Made by a program: the position numbers and the translations under genes
Notes under the pieces: model-generated
What the model was told of the DNA's origin: nothing
The model's input: only the letters and a program-made list of their open reading frames with translations
Databases searched by the model: none
Source: Bacillus sp. FJAT-27245
Lineage (GTDB): Bacteria > Bacillota > Bacilli > Bacillales > Cytobacillaceae
Direction: 5' to 3'
Assembly: GCF_001273955.1 (NCBI RefSeq)
Contig: NZ_LIGI01000001.1
Coordinates: forward strand, 3,677,062 to 3,721,835
Length of the DNA stretch: 44,774 nt
In this document: positions 8,055 to 15,864 of the stretch, one piece after another
Layout: each line of letters opens with the position of its first letter
Numbering within the stretch: the stretch's first letter is position 1

Positions 8055-8597
8055 TTACACCGATTTCATCAAGTCAATAAACACTTCCATTTTGCTGTCG
8101 AGGAAGCCGAGTGTCTGTTCATCGACCAAACGTCCTGTCCGAGCATCGAATTTCTGGTTGGCAAAGCCGATGAGCACTTCATTTCCTGCTGGCGGGAGCT
8201 GCTTCGCCTGAAGGGCAGTCAAAATTTCACGCAGGTGCAATTGCGCGCGGATGGTTCCGAGTGTCCCCATGGTGACTCCCATTGGGAATACCGGCTTGCC
8301 GATAAATACCTTGTCCACGCGGGATGCCCAATCGAGAGCATTTTTCAAAACACCGGGAATGGACCAGTTGAATTCAGGGGTAATGATGATAACCCCGTCC
8401 GCATTCGCAATTGATTGTTTAAAATCTTTAACTGACTGCGGAGGGTTGTTTTCCTCGTCCTGGTCGTAATGAGGCAGGGATCGGATGTCGGCGATTTCAA
8501 TATCCAGCTTGTCCTGGTAGCGTCCCTGCATTGTTTTTGCCAGATACATATTTAACGAATCTTTTCTGATGCTTCCTACTATTGCTACGATTTTCAT
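8055..8597 (-). CDS. NADPH-dependent FMN reductase family oxidoreductase
   Basis: A 180-aa flavodoxin-fold reductase. The FMN phosphate loop GSIRKDSLN is at residues 8-16; ADGVIIITPEFNWSIPGVLKNALDWASR (about 66-93) is the family signature that holds the isoalloxazine ring, and the pattern ends with P-V-F-P-M-G-V-T-M-G. Relatives (YieF/ChrR, azoreductase-like) reduce quinones, azo dyes or chromate with NAD(P)H. The ATG overlaps the stop of the upstream MarR gene by 4 nt, so the regulator and enzyme are coupled. An induced response to electrophiles or quinones is the likely role (inference). Confidence 0.93.
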   Translation of the reverse strand: MKIVAIVGSIRKDSLNMYLAKTMQGRYQDKLDIEIADIRSLPHYDQDEENNPPQSVKDFKQSIANADGVIIITPEFNWSIPGVLKNALDWASRVDKVFIGKPVFPMGVTMGTLGTIRAQLHLREILTALQAKQLPPAGNEVLIGFANQKFDARTGRLVDEQTLGFLDSKMEVFIDLMKSV

Positions 8598-9028
8598 GTT
8601 GCTTGTCCTCCAGTTATGTTGTGAATAATTTTTGTTAAAAGCTTTCGCAGCTGCACTGCTTGTTCGGGACTAATTCCGTTCATTACAGTGCGGCTGGCCT
8701 CTTCTAAAATGGGAGCCACACGACATTCAAGCTGTCTGCCCTCTTCCGTTAAGAGAACTTTGAATGTCCGCTTGTCGAGGGGATCAGCCATTCGTTTGAT
8801 GTAGCCTTTCTTCTCAAGGCTCACAATCATGCGGGCGATATTTGCCTTATCCTTTTTCAAATGCTGGGAGAGTTCATTCGGCGAAATCCCGTCCTTTTCC
8901 CAAAGCATCATCATAATCAAATTCTGCTCGGGAGCAAGGTTGAACGGCTCCAGCTGCTTCTTGACGTAATTCGCAATCGTCAAATCCGCGTTCCGGATTA
9001 AGAGTCCAATGTGTTTATTTTCATCCAA
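8594..9028 (-). CDS. MarR family transcriptional regulator
   Basis: A 144-aa winged-helix repressor. Helices around NADLTIANYVKKQLEPFNL dimerise; the DNA-binding part is ISPNELSQHLKKDKANIARMIVSLEKKGYIKR, with the wing MADPLDKRTFKVLLTEEGRQL (D-x-R-D-like salt bridge present as DPLDKR). TTG start with GGAGG nine bases upstream. It heads an operon with the FMN reductase. A perfect 14-bp palindrome lies 22-36 nt upstream, an arrangement typical of autorepression. There is no conserved N-terminal Cys of the OhrR type, so the inducer may not be a peroxide. Confidence 0.92.
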   Translation of the reverse strand: MDENKHIGLLIRNADLTIANYVKKQLEPFNLAPEQNLIMMMLWEKDGISPNELSQHLKKDKANIARMIVSLEKKGYIKRMADPLDKRTFKVLLTEEGRQLECRVAPILEEASRTVMNGISPEQAVQLRKLLTKIIHNITGGQAT

Positions 9029-9050
9029 TTGGCCCCGCCTCCTTTAGAAC

Positions 9051-9064
9051 GTTGATATATCAAC
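9051..9064. promoter_or_regulatory. Probable MarR operator (14-bp perfect palindrome)
   Basis: GTTGATATATCAAC is a perfect palindrome just upstream of the MarR ribosome site and of the size and symmetry MarR dimers bind. The assignment to this regulator is inferred from position. Confidence 0.65.
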
Positions 9065-9120
9065 AATAATAGCTGGATTAATTTACAAGGTCAAGCTTTG
9101 GGGCTTGAGAGTTCTTTATT

Positions 9121-9459
9121 TTAAAATACAGTAGTCTTCAACTCTTCGTTTTTCATTTTTAGAATATATTCTTTCACGACAAAATCCCTGCCGCCATGTG
9201 CTTCGTACCACTGGTTAATTCGCTCGACATGTTCTCGGTCGCCGCGGACATTCGCTTCAATTTCCTGGTATCTTTCGTAGCTGTCATACTCCCAAACCGC
9301 GAAAATTTCGGTTGTCTTTTCGTCGTTCGGCACCATCCAACGGCCGACTAGCCGGGCACCATGTTTTAATTGATTTGGAAAATTCGTTTCATTGAAGTGC
9401 CTATTAAAAACTTCTACAAACTCGTTTTTCACAATGTAAAATTTTCTACGATAAAACAT
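9121..9459 (-). CDS. NIPSNAP-like / dimeric alpha-beta barrel protein
   Basis: About 112 aa from the preferred ATG at 9459, which gives the usual family opening MFYRRKFYIVKNEFVEVFN; the GGGGAA ribosome site lies inside the longer version that would start at 9480. The pattern GARLVGRWMVPND...EIFAVWEYDSYERYQEIEANV is that of NIPSNAP-type dimeric ferredoxin-like barrels. The biochemical role of bacterial members is unclear. It is divergent from the next gene and next to the MarR gene, but separately transcribed. Confidence 0.8.
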   Translation of the reverse strand: MFYRRKFYIVKNEFVEVFNRHFNETNFPNQLKHGARLVGRWMVPNDEKTTEIFAVWEYDSYERYQEIEANVRGDREHVERINQWYEAHGGRDFVVKEYILKMKNEELKTTVF

Positions 9460-9531
9460 ACATTTTCGTTCCCCTTTCATCTTGGTAAGTAATCGATCTT
9501 AAAGTCCGTATTCTTGTGATTCAGAAAGTGA

Positions 9532-9560
9532 TTGAACTTTCAGTTAAATCACGTTACAAT
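9532..9560 (+). promoter_or_regulatory. SigA-type promoter of the 9591 membrane gene
   Basis: TTGAAC, a 17-bp spacer, then TACAAT. The -10 box touches the left arm of the palindrome that starts at 9559. Confidence 0.75.
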
Positions 9561-9580
9561 TAGTGTAAAATTACACTAAT
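9559..9580. promoter_or_regulatory. 22-bp inverted repeat over the transcription start
   Basis: Ten-bp arms, ATTAGTGTAA and TTACACTAAT, are separated by AA. The site runs from the -10 box to the ribosome site, the classic place for a repressor. The GTGTA/TACAC core is like sites of GntR regulators of the YtrA type (family knowledge, not proof). Confidence 0.75.
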
Positions 9581-9590
9581 GAGGTGCAGA

Positions 9591-9944
9591 GTGAAAAAGG
9601 TTTGGGTTTGTTTCATATTGATTTCTTATTGCTTTCCCTTTGGCTATTTTGCGATGTACCAGGATTATAAAGATGGCTCCATGTTTGGTTACCTGTTTTT
9701 GATTTTAGTTCCTGCCGTACTTGCTTTTTTCAGCAAATCAAAGGGCTATCCATTCCTGATTATAATCGGGAATCTTTTGTCGGTTGGCGTATCACTTTAT
9801 TTTTCAAGCCAAATGGCTGGGGGTGACCGATGGGGATATTATTTTAAACCTTTGACAGCCACTTCGCTTTTGCTCACCGTCAGCATGTTGAATTTAATCC
9901 CGCAGTATATCGCTGTAAAGCTGGCTGGGAAGAGAACAAACTAA
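9591..9944 (+). CDS. Hypothetical four-helix membrane protein under operator control
   Basis: About 117 aa with four hydrophobic helices (near residues 4-20, 30-46, 54-72 and 88-107) and short loops; no family recognised. I choose GTG at 9591, because GAGGTG at 9580-9585 is an ideal ribosome site for it; an upstream ATG at 9579 would leave no such site. Directly upstream are a SigA-type promoter and the 22-bp palindrome, so expression is probably switched by a dedicated repressor that is not next to it. Confidence 0.65.
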   Translation: MKKVWVCFILISYCFPFGYFAMYQDYKDGSMFGYLFLILVPAVLAFFSKSKGYPFLIIIGNLLSVGVSLYFSSQMAGGDRWGYYFKPLTATSLLLTVSMLNLIPQYIAVKLAGKRTN

Positions 9945-9965
9945 GCTGCTTTTTAAAAAGGTCCC

Positions 9966-10589
9966 TCACTCAGGAGGCAATTTGTAAATTACATTCCCGT
10001 CCCCATCCAGGAATTCCATTCTCGGGACATCATTGGAATCAACGACCATGCGGATTCTGGGCTGGCCTTTGCTGTCAGAGAGCTGAACCGTTACATCCCC
10101 GTTCGCAGTTTTCCCCATAAACGCACGGTGTGCATGGCCTTTCCACAGCTTGTCCAATTCCGCCTGCTTCTCGTTCTCTGGCATAGTTGAATGTTTGATT
10201 TCCAGGTCTTTTTTGACTTGATCCTTTAATGATGTATTGGGGCGATCCCAAATTGAAAAGCCATATGTATTGTTGCCATTTTCACCAGAGTAGTGCATTT
10301 GAACGACCTGGTCCTGTTTGTATTGGTCGAACGTCAAACTTGCGGAAGCCGTATAATTGCCATTTTCATCCCGCTCGCTTCCAAAAATAAGGCCGCCTGC
10401 CTCATCACCCTCCGCGTTATAAAACATGAGCCCCGCGATTGGGTCGCATTGCCGATGCCCCGGAAGGATGTCTTCCCCGTCAATTATTGCGGGAGGGATA
10501 TTCTGATTGTTGAATAGACTAAGCCTTACTGTCCCGTTTTCATCCACAATATTTATTTGCTCGACATCGATGCTTTTTTTCTCAACCAC
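9966..10589 (-). CDS. Hypothetical beta-rich protein
   Basis: A 207-aa protein with no signal peptide or membrane segment. It is built of repeated strand pairs with D-E-N-G/D-G-D-G turns: IVDENGTVRLSLFN, then GGLIFGSERDENGNYTASASL, then MGKTANGDVTVQLSDSKGQPRIRMVVD and MEFLDGDGNVIYKLP. Such proteins occur in Bacillus genomes and are unnamed as far as I know. GTG start behind GAAGGAGG. It converges with the 9591 gene, only 21 nt apart. Possible carbohydrate- or ligand-binding role; unproven. Confidence 0.65.
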   Translation of the reverse strand: MVEKKSIDVEQINIVDENGTVRLSLFNNQNIPPAIIDGEDILPGHRQCDPIAGLMFYNAEGDEAGGLIFGSERDENGNYTASASLTFDQYKQDQVVQMHYSGENGNNTYGFSIWDRPNTSLKDQVKKDLEIKHSTMPENEKQAELDKLWKGHAHRAFMGKTANGDVTVQLSDSKGQPRIRMVVDSNDVPRMEFLDGDGNVIYKLPPE

Positions 10590-10764
10590 GGTACGGCCTC
10601 CTTCATCGCGCTTCTTTTTATAAAAATTATGGGATCAAAAACTATTCCTACTAGTTCAAGTGGTACATCCTCTGACCCCGATCCATATTATCACTATTTT
10701 AACATTAAATAACATCTACCCTGCAATAGTTTAGTATAATTGATTTAATTAGGGTGGGGTTGGA

Positions 10765-10969
10765 ATGCGGAAGTATTTTTTGGCTAATTGGAATGGTGTT
10801 GATTGTTAGTCTGGTAAGACCCATGTTTTTAATGGCAGAGAAGAAGTGACCCATTCAAAAATAATATAAAATCGATTTTGCAAATTACGAACAAGGCTTT
10901 CCATGGCCTATTGATTCTCAGGAAATTGAACTTAACGGCCGTGTAATTGATGGGATAATGCACCTTTAA
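10765..10969 (+). pseudogene. Decayed small membrane/secreted gene
   Basis: From ATG at 10765 the frame fails within 13 codons, but if one T of the T6 run near 10775-10780 is removed, it reads MRKYFWLIGMVLIVSLVRP, an obvious hydrophobic N-terminus. The same frame continues through TGA and TAA into IDFANYEQGFPWPIDSQEI and a terminal stop at 10967-10969. So roughly 65 codons of a formerly coding gene are visible with one frameshift and two stops. Parent family not recognised. Confidence 0.55.
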
Positions 10970-11017
10970 CTCATGGGGTGCTGGAAGAAAGGGTATCAGA
11001 GCAGGGGTGAATTTGTA

Positions 11018-11331
11018 ATGAGTAAAGATAAGAAAAAGGGGATAATATTGGTAGGCGGAACGGGGTTCTTGACAATTTTAGGATCTTGGTTGTTTTTACA
11101 GAGAGAGATAGGAACGTTTAGCAATGATCAGTTAGCGGAAGATATTTTGCATCTTTTTGGATTTTACCAAGGACTTTACGTAGTTCCGTTAATCATATAT
11201 TTAAAAATCGGAACAAAGAATTTACAAAAGGTTTAGGAATAGGATTGGTTGGTGTGGTCGTCCTAAATGTGGGGTGGATTGGCTATTTGCTATGGGATTT
11301 ACACGTGAATGGATTTACACTTATGTTTTAA
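11018..11331 (+). pseudogene. Frameshifted small membrane protein gene
   Basis: ATG at 11018 follows a GGGGTGA ribosome site. The open frame (MSKDKKKGIILVGGTGFLTI and on) ends at 11236 just after LIIYLKIG, but the next frame continues in register with KEFTKGLGIGLVGVVVLNVG and two more hydrophobic stretches to a stop at 11329-11331. The original would be about 104 aa with three membrane helices. One indel near 11210-11222 explains it. Together with the preceding remnant this is a decayed two-gene unit. Confidence 0.6.
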
Positions 11332-11405
11332 GTAAGGGTCAATTTGCTAAAGACCTTGGGAGCATTTTATTGCATTGAAAATAATGGCTACTTTCGAATA
11401 CTTTT

Positions 11406-11474
11406 GGAAAAATAAACGGGAACCCAGTCAGATATCTTGGCTGATTAGGCCTTTTCTTCCGGTAATCCCGTTTA
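11406..11474 (-). terminator. Long branched hairpin, probable terminator of the DUF1835 gene
   Basis: TAAACGGGA pairs with TCCCGTTTA (9 bp), with ACC/GGT stacked inside across an AA bulge and a second small hairpin CAGTCA/TGGCTG within. On the minus strand the arm is followed by TTTATTTTT. It begins 10 nt after the DUF1835 gene stop. Confidence 0.6.
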
Positions 11475-11483
11475 CAAATAATG

Positions 11484-12518
11484 TTAACGGAGCTTCACAC
11501 TATAATAACGTAAAGCTTTCGTCGTGCCCCGGATCTCAAATACGCCCGCAGCGATTAGATGCCTCAGCCTGTATTCCAAAAAAGCATCCCCGGCATATTG
11601 TTCGATTTCGCCGATTGCCTCCCCAATAATTCTCGCAGCGACCAAGAATTCCTTTTTCTTTTGCTTCTTATGCAGCCTCTTGGCTATATTGATTAATGTT
11701 TCATCGAAAAAATCTTCCTCTACGTTGCGTACTTTTCCCGCTTCCCAAATTCTGAGGACAGCTTTTGCGGCTGATATCTCTATCCATTCGTTTTCCAGCT
11801 TAAGTCGGTCTTCCGGTGTGAGTGGGATGATGTTTCTATTTTCCACAAAAATTGACCAAAGTTTTTCAGGATGGAGTTCACCGGTATGCAGAGGATCGTA
11901 TTCTATTTCGGCAGTGTTAAATTGTTCTTTATACCGCGAAGTCGTGTTGAATACGGTAACATCATTCTTTTTCCCGCTTAACAGATGCATAGCAAAGCAG
12001 GCACCGGTTTGTTCGTGAGCGTTTTCTCCACTCCAGACATGAACTGGAATGCCTTCAGGTATAGCCTTAACCGTTTTAATCGCGTTTTTCATCTTTGCAT
12101 GATATTCATCGAGGTCGTCCTGGTCGTAGTGGATGTGATTATTTAACCACTCATCCCTCTTACTAAGACCCGCCTCCTCATCGAGCCTCGCCAATGGCCC
12201 AATGGCAAAAAGGTCCGGAAACCCGATAACTTGTTCCTTTTCAGCAAGTCCTTCCGTTTTCAACACATGCTTTAGCATGGAGAAAGTTGAATCGCCAAAC
12301 ACAATATGAACCGCAGACGGTTTTTGACTGTTCCATAGGTTGGGTTGGCCGGCTTTATTTTTAAAATCAGCATAAAGCTTTCTAAGATCCTCACTTAATT
12401 GTTCAGCAGGGATACCAGACTCCTCCGCCATTTCAATTCTCGCTAAAATGAGGAATAAAAGTGATTTCGCTTCTTCTTCGCTGCAATTGTTTACGAATCT
12501 TTTCAATTCATGGATCAA
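11484..12518 (-). CDS. DUF1835 / DUF3658 domain protein
   Basis: About 344 aa. Residues about 1-55 are a helical leader. The DUF1835 domain follows (HIVFGDSTFSMLKHVL, then VIGFPDLFAIGPLARL; V-F-G-D-S and D-x-x-x-I-G-P-L are its landmarks). The C-terminal part (LTPEDRLKLENEWIEISAAKAVLRIWEAGKV and LRHLIAAGVFEIRG) fits DUF3658. Both domains usually occur together in Bacillaceae proteins of unknown function. TTG at 12518 is preferred, because AGGGAG lies eight bases upstream; the GTG at 12527 would sit inside that site. Confidence 0.85.
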   Translation of the reverse strand: MIHELKRFVNNCSEEEAKSLLFLILARIEMAEESGIPAEQLSEDLRKLYADFKNKAGQPNLWNSQKPSAVHIVFGDSTFSMLKHVLKTEGLAEKEQVIGFPDLFAIGPLARLDEEAGLSKRDEWLNNHIHYDQDDLDEYHAKMKNAIKTVKAIPEGIPVHVWSGENAHEQTGACFAMHLLSGKKNDVTVFNTTSRYKEQFNTAEIEYDPLHTGELHPEKLWSIFVENRNIIPLTPEDRLKLENEWIEISAAKAVLRIWEAGKVRNVEEDFFDETLINIAKRLHKKQKKKEFLVAARIIGEAIGEIEQYAGDAFLEYRLRHLIAAGVFEIRGTTKALRYYSVKLR

Positions 12519-12606
12519 ACCAGCCACTCCCTCTTAAGCAGAAGCTATTTATCTTTTATCCAAATATCACCACGCAAAACGAGCAATTGTGGGATTAAAT
12601 TAACAC

Positions 12607-12646
12607 TGAAAAAGGCTTGGAGCATATCATTGATATTACTCCAAGC
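12607..12646 (-). terminator. Minus-strand hairpin with T tail
   Basis: GCTTGGAG pairs with CTCCAAGC, with an inner ATATC/GATAT stem; the minus-strand arm is followed by CTTTTTC. It stands about 460 nt downstream of the deaminase gene and ends any minus-strand transcript crossing the gap. Confidence 0.65.
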
Positions 12647-12825
12647 ATTCTGCAATCAGTAAGTGGCTATTGAGGATAAGCACCCGGTAAGTCATCATTT
12701 TAAAATATCTCTGCAAAATTGTCCCCTTCCAATGGACTTGTTCAGGATAATAAGGTATCTCACTATAACCATTTTATAGTAAAGTTAATATGTAATCCAA
12801 AATTTGTTAAGGGGGGGGGACTGGA

Positions 12826-12984
12826 ATGAATAAACATGATGAAAAAATTAAAAAAATAAAAATCTAAGCACTGTATAGAAAAATTTTACGAAAAGACAAG
12901 TCCACTGAAAACAAATACGCTACACTCGAGGCTATTTTAGTTATCTTTATAATAATTATGGTTATTTCTAGATGCAATGCTTAA
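12826..12984 (+). pseudogene. Small membrane peptide gene broken by one stop
   Basis: ATG at 12826 follows a run of nine G (12811-12819). After 13 codons a TAA (12865-12867) interrupts the frame. The same frame then runs open for 38 codons, ending in a hydrophobic helix (EAILVIFIIIMVISRC) and TAA at 12982-12984. One stop in an otherwise well-formed 51-residue single-pass membrane peptide suggests recent inactivation or a sequence error. No family recognised. Confidence 0.5.
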
Positions 12985-13103
12985 GGGTTATAAATGTGAT
13001 TATGGTTTAACTAACCTCCTATATATGCTCAATTAAGAGTTCACATAAGGGGTTAACCCTTATTGAATTTCAGCGCATATGGCCAAAGCATTGTTAAAAC
13101 CTG

Positions 13104-13616
13104 CTATTTCTTTGACTCTACTTCCCCAGCAATATCACTTACAAGATACTTAACCCCACGTCGCTCATCCCACTTTCGATGAAGTTCCTGGGAACGGATA
13201 GCCAAATCTCTATAAGGCATTGGTGTTATCGCTATTTTATCGAATTTATGCCTAAAATGTTTCCCCTCTTTCATAATTCTCAATGCTCCAAGATAATCAT
13301 CGCTTAACGCCCAAACAGCTCTTGAAATATCCGCTAGAATCAAAGCCCCGGAGCACATAGGACATGGTTCTACTGTCGAATATAGAGTACACCTATTCTT
13401 ATATTGTGGGTTCAACAACTTAACCCCAGCCTGCCTTATAACATCAATTTCAGCATGGCATGATGGATCCAATTTAGTGAATACGCGGTTTCTACCTTTA
13501 CTAATGATGTTACCCTCGTGGTCAACTAGGGTCGCGCCAATTGGGATTGTGCCTTCATTAAATGCAATTTCGGCCTCTTCTAAAGCAAGTTCCAAAAAGT
13601 AGCGGTCTAAATCCAT
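13104..13616 (-). CDS. Cytidine/deoxycytidylate-type zinc deaminase (nucleoside deaminase)
   Basis: About 170 aa. The catalytic zinc motif is complete: CHAEIDVI (His ligand and the Glu proton shuttle) and, about 30 residues later, TVEPCPMCSGALI (two Cys ligands). The layout with LALEEAEIAFNEGTIPIGA at the N-terminus matches the tRNA-adenosine/guanine/cytosine deaminase superfamily. Substrate not determinable; the housekeeping TadA normally lies elsewhere, so this is probably an accessory deaminase. I prefer the ATG at 13616 (AAAAAGG upstream) over 13646. It ends far from any terminator. Confidence 0.87.
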   Translation of the reverse strand: MDLDRYFLELALEEAEIAFNEGTIPIGATLVDHEGNIISKGRNRVFTKLDPSCHAEIDVIRQAGVKLLNPQYKNRCTLYSTVEPCPMCSGALILADISRAVWALSDDYLGALRIMKEGKHFRHKFDKIAITPMPYRDLAIRSQELHRKWDERRGVKYLVSDIAGEVESKK

Positions 13617-13688
13617 AGGAATTACCTTTTTATAAATTTTCATCAAAAGTGAATAACGCCTGGGCCATCCCCCAGCGCTTCTTCATCC

Positions 13689-14171
13689 TTAAACAGTCCG
13701 ATTGAGTTTCACAGCAAAATCCGGCCGGGTCACATATTCCATGTAGGTGGTTTTCCCATTGAAATCCAAATAAGCCTGGTAGCGGGTGCGGATTGCCGGC
13801 GTCTCGATATAATCGAGGGCGTTCTCCTTAGGAACCCATTTGCTGTCTGTTGTTTCATCCGATGTCCCCAATTCTCCGCCAACGAATTTGCAAACAAAAT
13901 CAAACATGACCTTAGTCGGCACATCCGTTACGCCATCGTACCATTTATAAATTGCCGTGTTTGAATACACTCCAATCAAGTGGGAGACTTCTATATCAAT
14001 GCCGCTTTCTTCCTTAACTTCCCTGATGACCGCATCAATCAGGTTTTCGCCGATTTCCACCTGCCCACCGGGAAATACCCATCCTTGATTGTGTGTTTTT
14101 ACCAAAAGGATTTCTCCTTGTTCGTTTTCGACGATTCCTCCCGCTGCCGCGATGTGTGTTGGCATTGCCAT
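13689..14171 (-). CDS. NUDIX hydrolase
   Basis: A 160-aa hydrolase of nucleoside-diphosphate-linked substrates. The Nudix box is intact near residues 36-58: GGQVEIGENLIDAVI followed by REVKEESGID, matching G-x5-E-x7-R-E-U-x-E-E-x-G-U, which binds Mg and provides the catalytic glutamates. An AAGGIVENEQGEILLVK strand precedes it. The substrate (oxidised nucleotide, ADP-ribose or other) cannot be read off. Located 42 nt downstream of the deaminase start in the minus-strand stack, but separated by its own ribosome site. Confident in the family. Confidence 0.92.
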   Translation of the reverse strand: MAMPTHIAAAGGIVENEQGEILLVKTHNQGWVFPGGQVEIGENLIDAVIREVKEESGIDIEVSHLIGVYSNTAIYKWYDGVTDVPTKVMFDFVCKFVGGELGTSDETTDSKWVPKENALDYIETPAIRTRYQAYLDFNGKTTYMEYVTRPDFAVKLNRTV

Positions 14172-14239
14172 GCTTTTTCCCCCAATTCGTTATTTAAAAA
14201 TGGAAAGGCATCAGCATCTGCCAACCCCTTTCCTAAAAG

Positions 14240-14854
14240 CTATTTTTTATAGTTTTTCTCTACCTCTTCATCAAACTTCTCAGCCAGCATTTCGTTGTTT
14301 GTTGTGTTATATTTCTTCTCGAGCTTCGGCTTTAATTTTTGCCAGATGACCGCTTTTTCATAAATGTCCCGGTCGAAGCCATGATTATACTCTTCCAGCG
14401 ACATATTCAACGTTGCAGCAATGGCAAGATGCTGCGGCAGGCCGCTTGTATCCGCCCCCTCCTCGATATAGCGATCGATTTCGGCATCACTGGCGATAAC
14501 CCCATATTTTTTCTTAGCGATTGATTTCCAAAGCTTATCCTTTTCCATCGCCTCTTTGGCGAGCGCCTTTACTTGTTTGTCGGATAAGTCTGTATCATAA
14601 AGCAATTTTTCCTCGGCCAATGTCCGGATCACCCATTTCTGCAAATCCTGATCCTTCTCCAGCCTGTTCGCCTCATCCGGTACATTTTCATAGATGGTTT
14701 TATAATCGTCGAGTGTGTACGTTTCTAAAATTTCTCTTTGTTCTTCAACGCTTTTCAGCTTGATGTGGGCTTGGCTGCCGGCTTGGGTCTCGCAGCCGGC
14801 CATCAGCAGTACGGCAGTTGCAATCAGTACTAGCGGCTTAATGCGCTTATTCAC
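14240..14854 (-). CDS. Predicted lipoprotein
   Basis: A 204-aa lipoprotein. The signal is MNKRIKPLVLIATAVLLMAGC with lipobox LMAG-C, so Cys21 would be lipidated and the protein anchored on the outer face of the membrane. The remainder is highly charged and helical (DKQVKALAKEAMEKDKLWKSIAKKKYG and others), vaguely like the N-terminal helical part of SurA/PrsA-type chaperones, but no PPIase domain is present. Function unknown. Transcribed toward the NUDIX gene with about 68 nt between them. Confidence 0.78.
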   Translation of the reverse strand: MNKRIKPLVLIATAVLLMAGCETQAGSQAHIKLKSVEEQREILETYTLDDYKTIYENVPDEANRLEKDQDLQKWVIRTLAEEKLLYDTDLSDKQVKALAKEAMEKDKLWKSIAKKKYGVIASDAEIDRYIEEGADTSGLPQHLAIAATLNMSLEEYNHGFDRDIYEKAVIWQKLKPKLEKKYNTTNNEMLAEKFDEEVEKNYKK

Positions 14855-14982
14855 ATCTCTGCCCCCTCTCCATCCTATAATTCCATTTTACCAGAAAGAG
14901 GGATTCTCGTGATAATGATTCCAATAATTCTGATAAAAGATTTTATCTTATACATTGAGATAACCCTATAGTTTGAGAAGCT

Positions 14983-15170
14983 GGTTGATTGGAGCTCAGG
15001 CATGTAGACTCCTCGAAAATGCTATCGCATTTCCTTCGTGCAAAGCCCATTCGAGGAAGCCAATTGTCCTGCGGGATTGAGCGGCAAGGGGAGACCCCGC
15101 AGGAGCAACGCGACGAGGAGGCTCCACTGACGCCCCGCGGAAAGCGAAATGCCCGGAGCGGAAATCAACC
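14983..15170. repeat. Bacillaceae-type structured intergenic repeat
   Basis: About 190 bp bounded by inverted termini GGTTGATT and AATCAACC. Inside are a GC-rich stem TCCTGCGGG/CCCCGCAGGA, a CTCCTCGA/TCGAGGA pair and the motif CCCCGCGGAAAGCGAAATGC near the right end. It closely resembles the GTTGATTGGAGC...GGAGCGGAAATCAAC element that I recall as recurrent between genes in Bacillus, Oceanobacillus and relatives. ORFs over it are not genes. Its function is unknown. Confidence 0.75.
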
Positions 15171-15266
15171 ACCTCGTTCACTTTTGGAACCCAATTTTTA
15201 TTTCAACCTATATAGATGGATTTTTTTCATAAAAATTCCGGATTAAAGATAGTGTTTTTGGCCTAT

Positions 15267-15295
15267 TTGCAATATCTTCCGATTACTGTTATGAT
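15267..15295 (+). promoter_or_regulatory. SigA promoter of the cold-shock gene, extended -10
   Basis: TTGCAA, 17 bp, then TATGAT preceded by TGT (extended -10). Transcription would start near 15302 and give a leader of about 114 nt. Confidence 0.75.
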
Positions 15296-15301
15296 AGAGA
15301 A

Positions 15302-15616
<315 letters not shown>

Positions 15617-15633
15617 TTATAAAATTTGATTTT

Positions 15634-15665
15634 AAAACAGGCTCCGTATCGGGCCTGTTTTTTTA
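15634..15665 (+). terminator. Rho-independent terminator of the csp gene
   Basis: AAACAGGC pairs with GCCTGTTT around a 9-nt loop and is followed by T residues, about 20 nt past the stop. Confidence 0.88.
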
Positions 15666-15688
15666 TGCTTTTTAAAAAAATGGTCAAT

Positions 15689-15717
15689 AAAAAACCCTAC
15701 TCAACGTTCGAGTAGGG
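15689..15717 (-). terminator. Minus-strand terminator of the NmrA-like gene
   Basis: CCCTACTC pairs with GAGTAGGG around a 7-nt loop; on the minus strand six T residues follow. Confidence 0.85.
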
Positions 15718-15864
15718 ACATGGTGCCGGTAATGTAAAAAATTTAAAGCTTAAAAGGTTATTTACAGTATACCATATCGATTGATAAGATACGATTCTTG
15801 GAACAAATTTTTTTCGGAATTTAAATGTTGCCTTGTCTCGCCACCCCAACTCAGTCCTTTCCGC

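Noticed and set aside
14989-15246. Open frames on both strands over the 14983-15170 repeat
   Set aside because: The GC-rich repeat lacks stops by composition; there is no ribosome site, and the translation is Arg/Gly/Pro-rich without a family.
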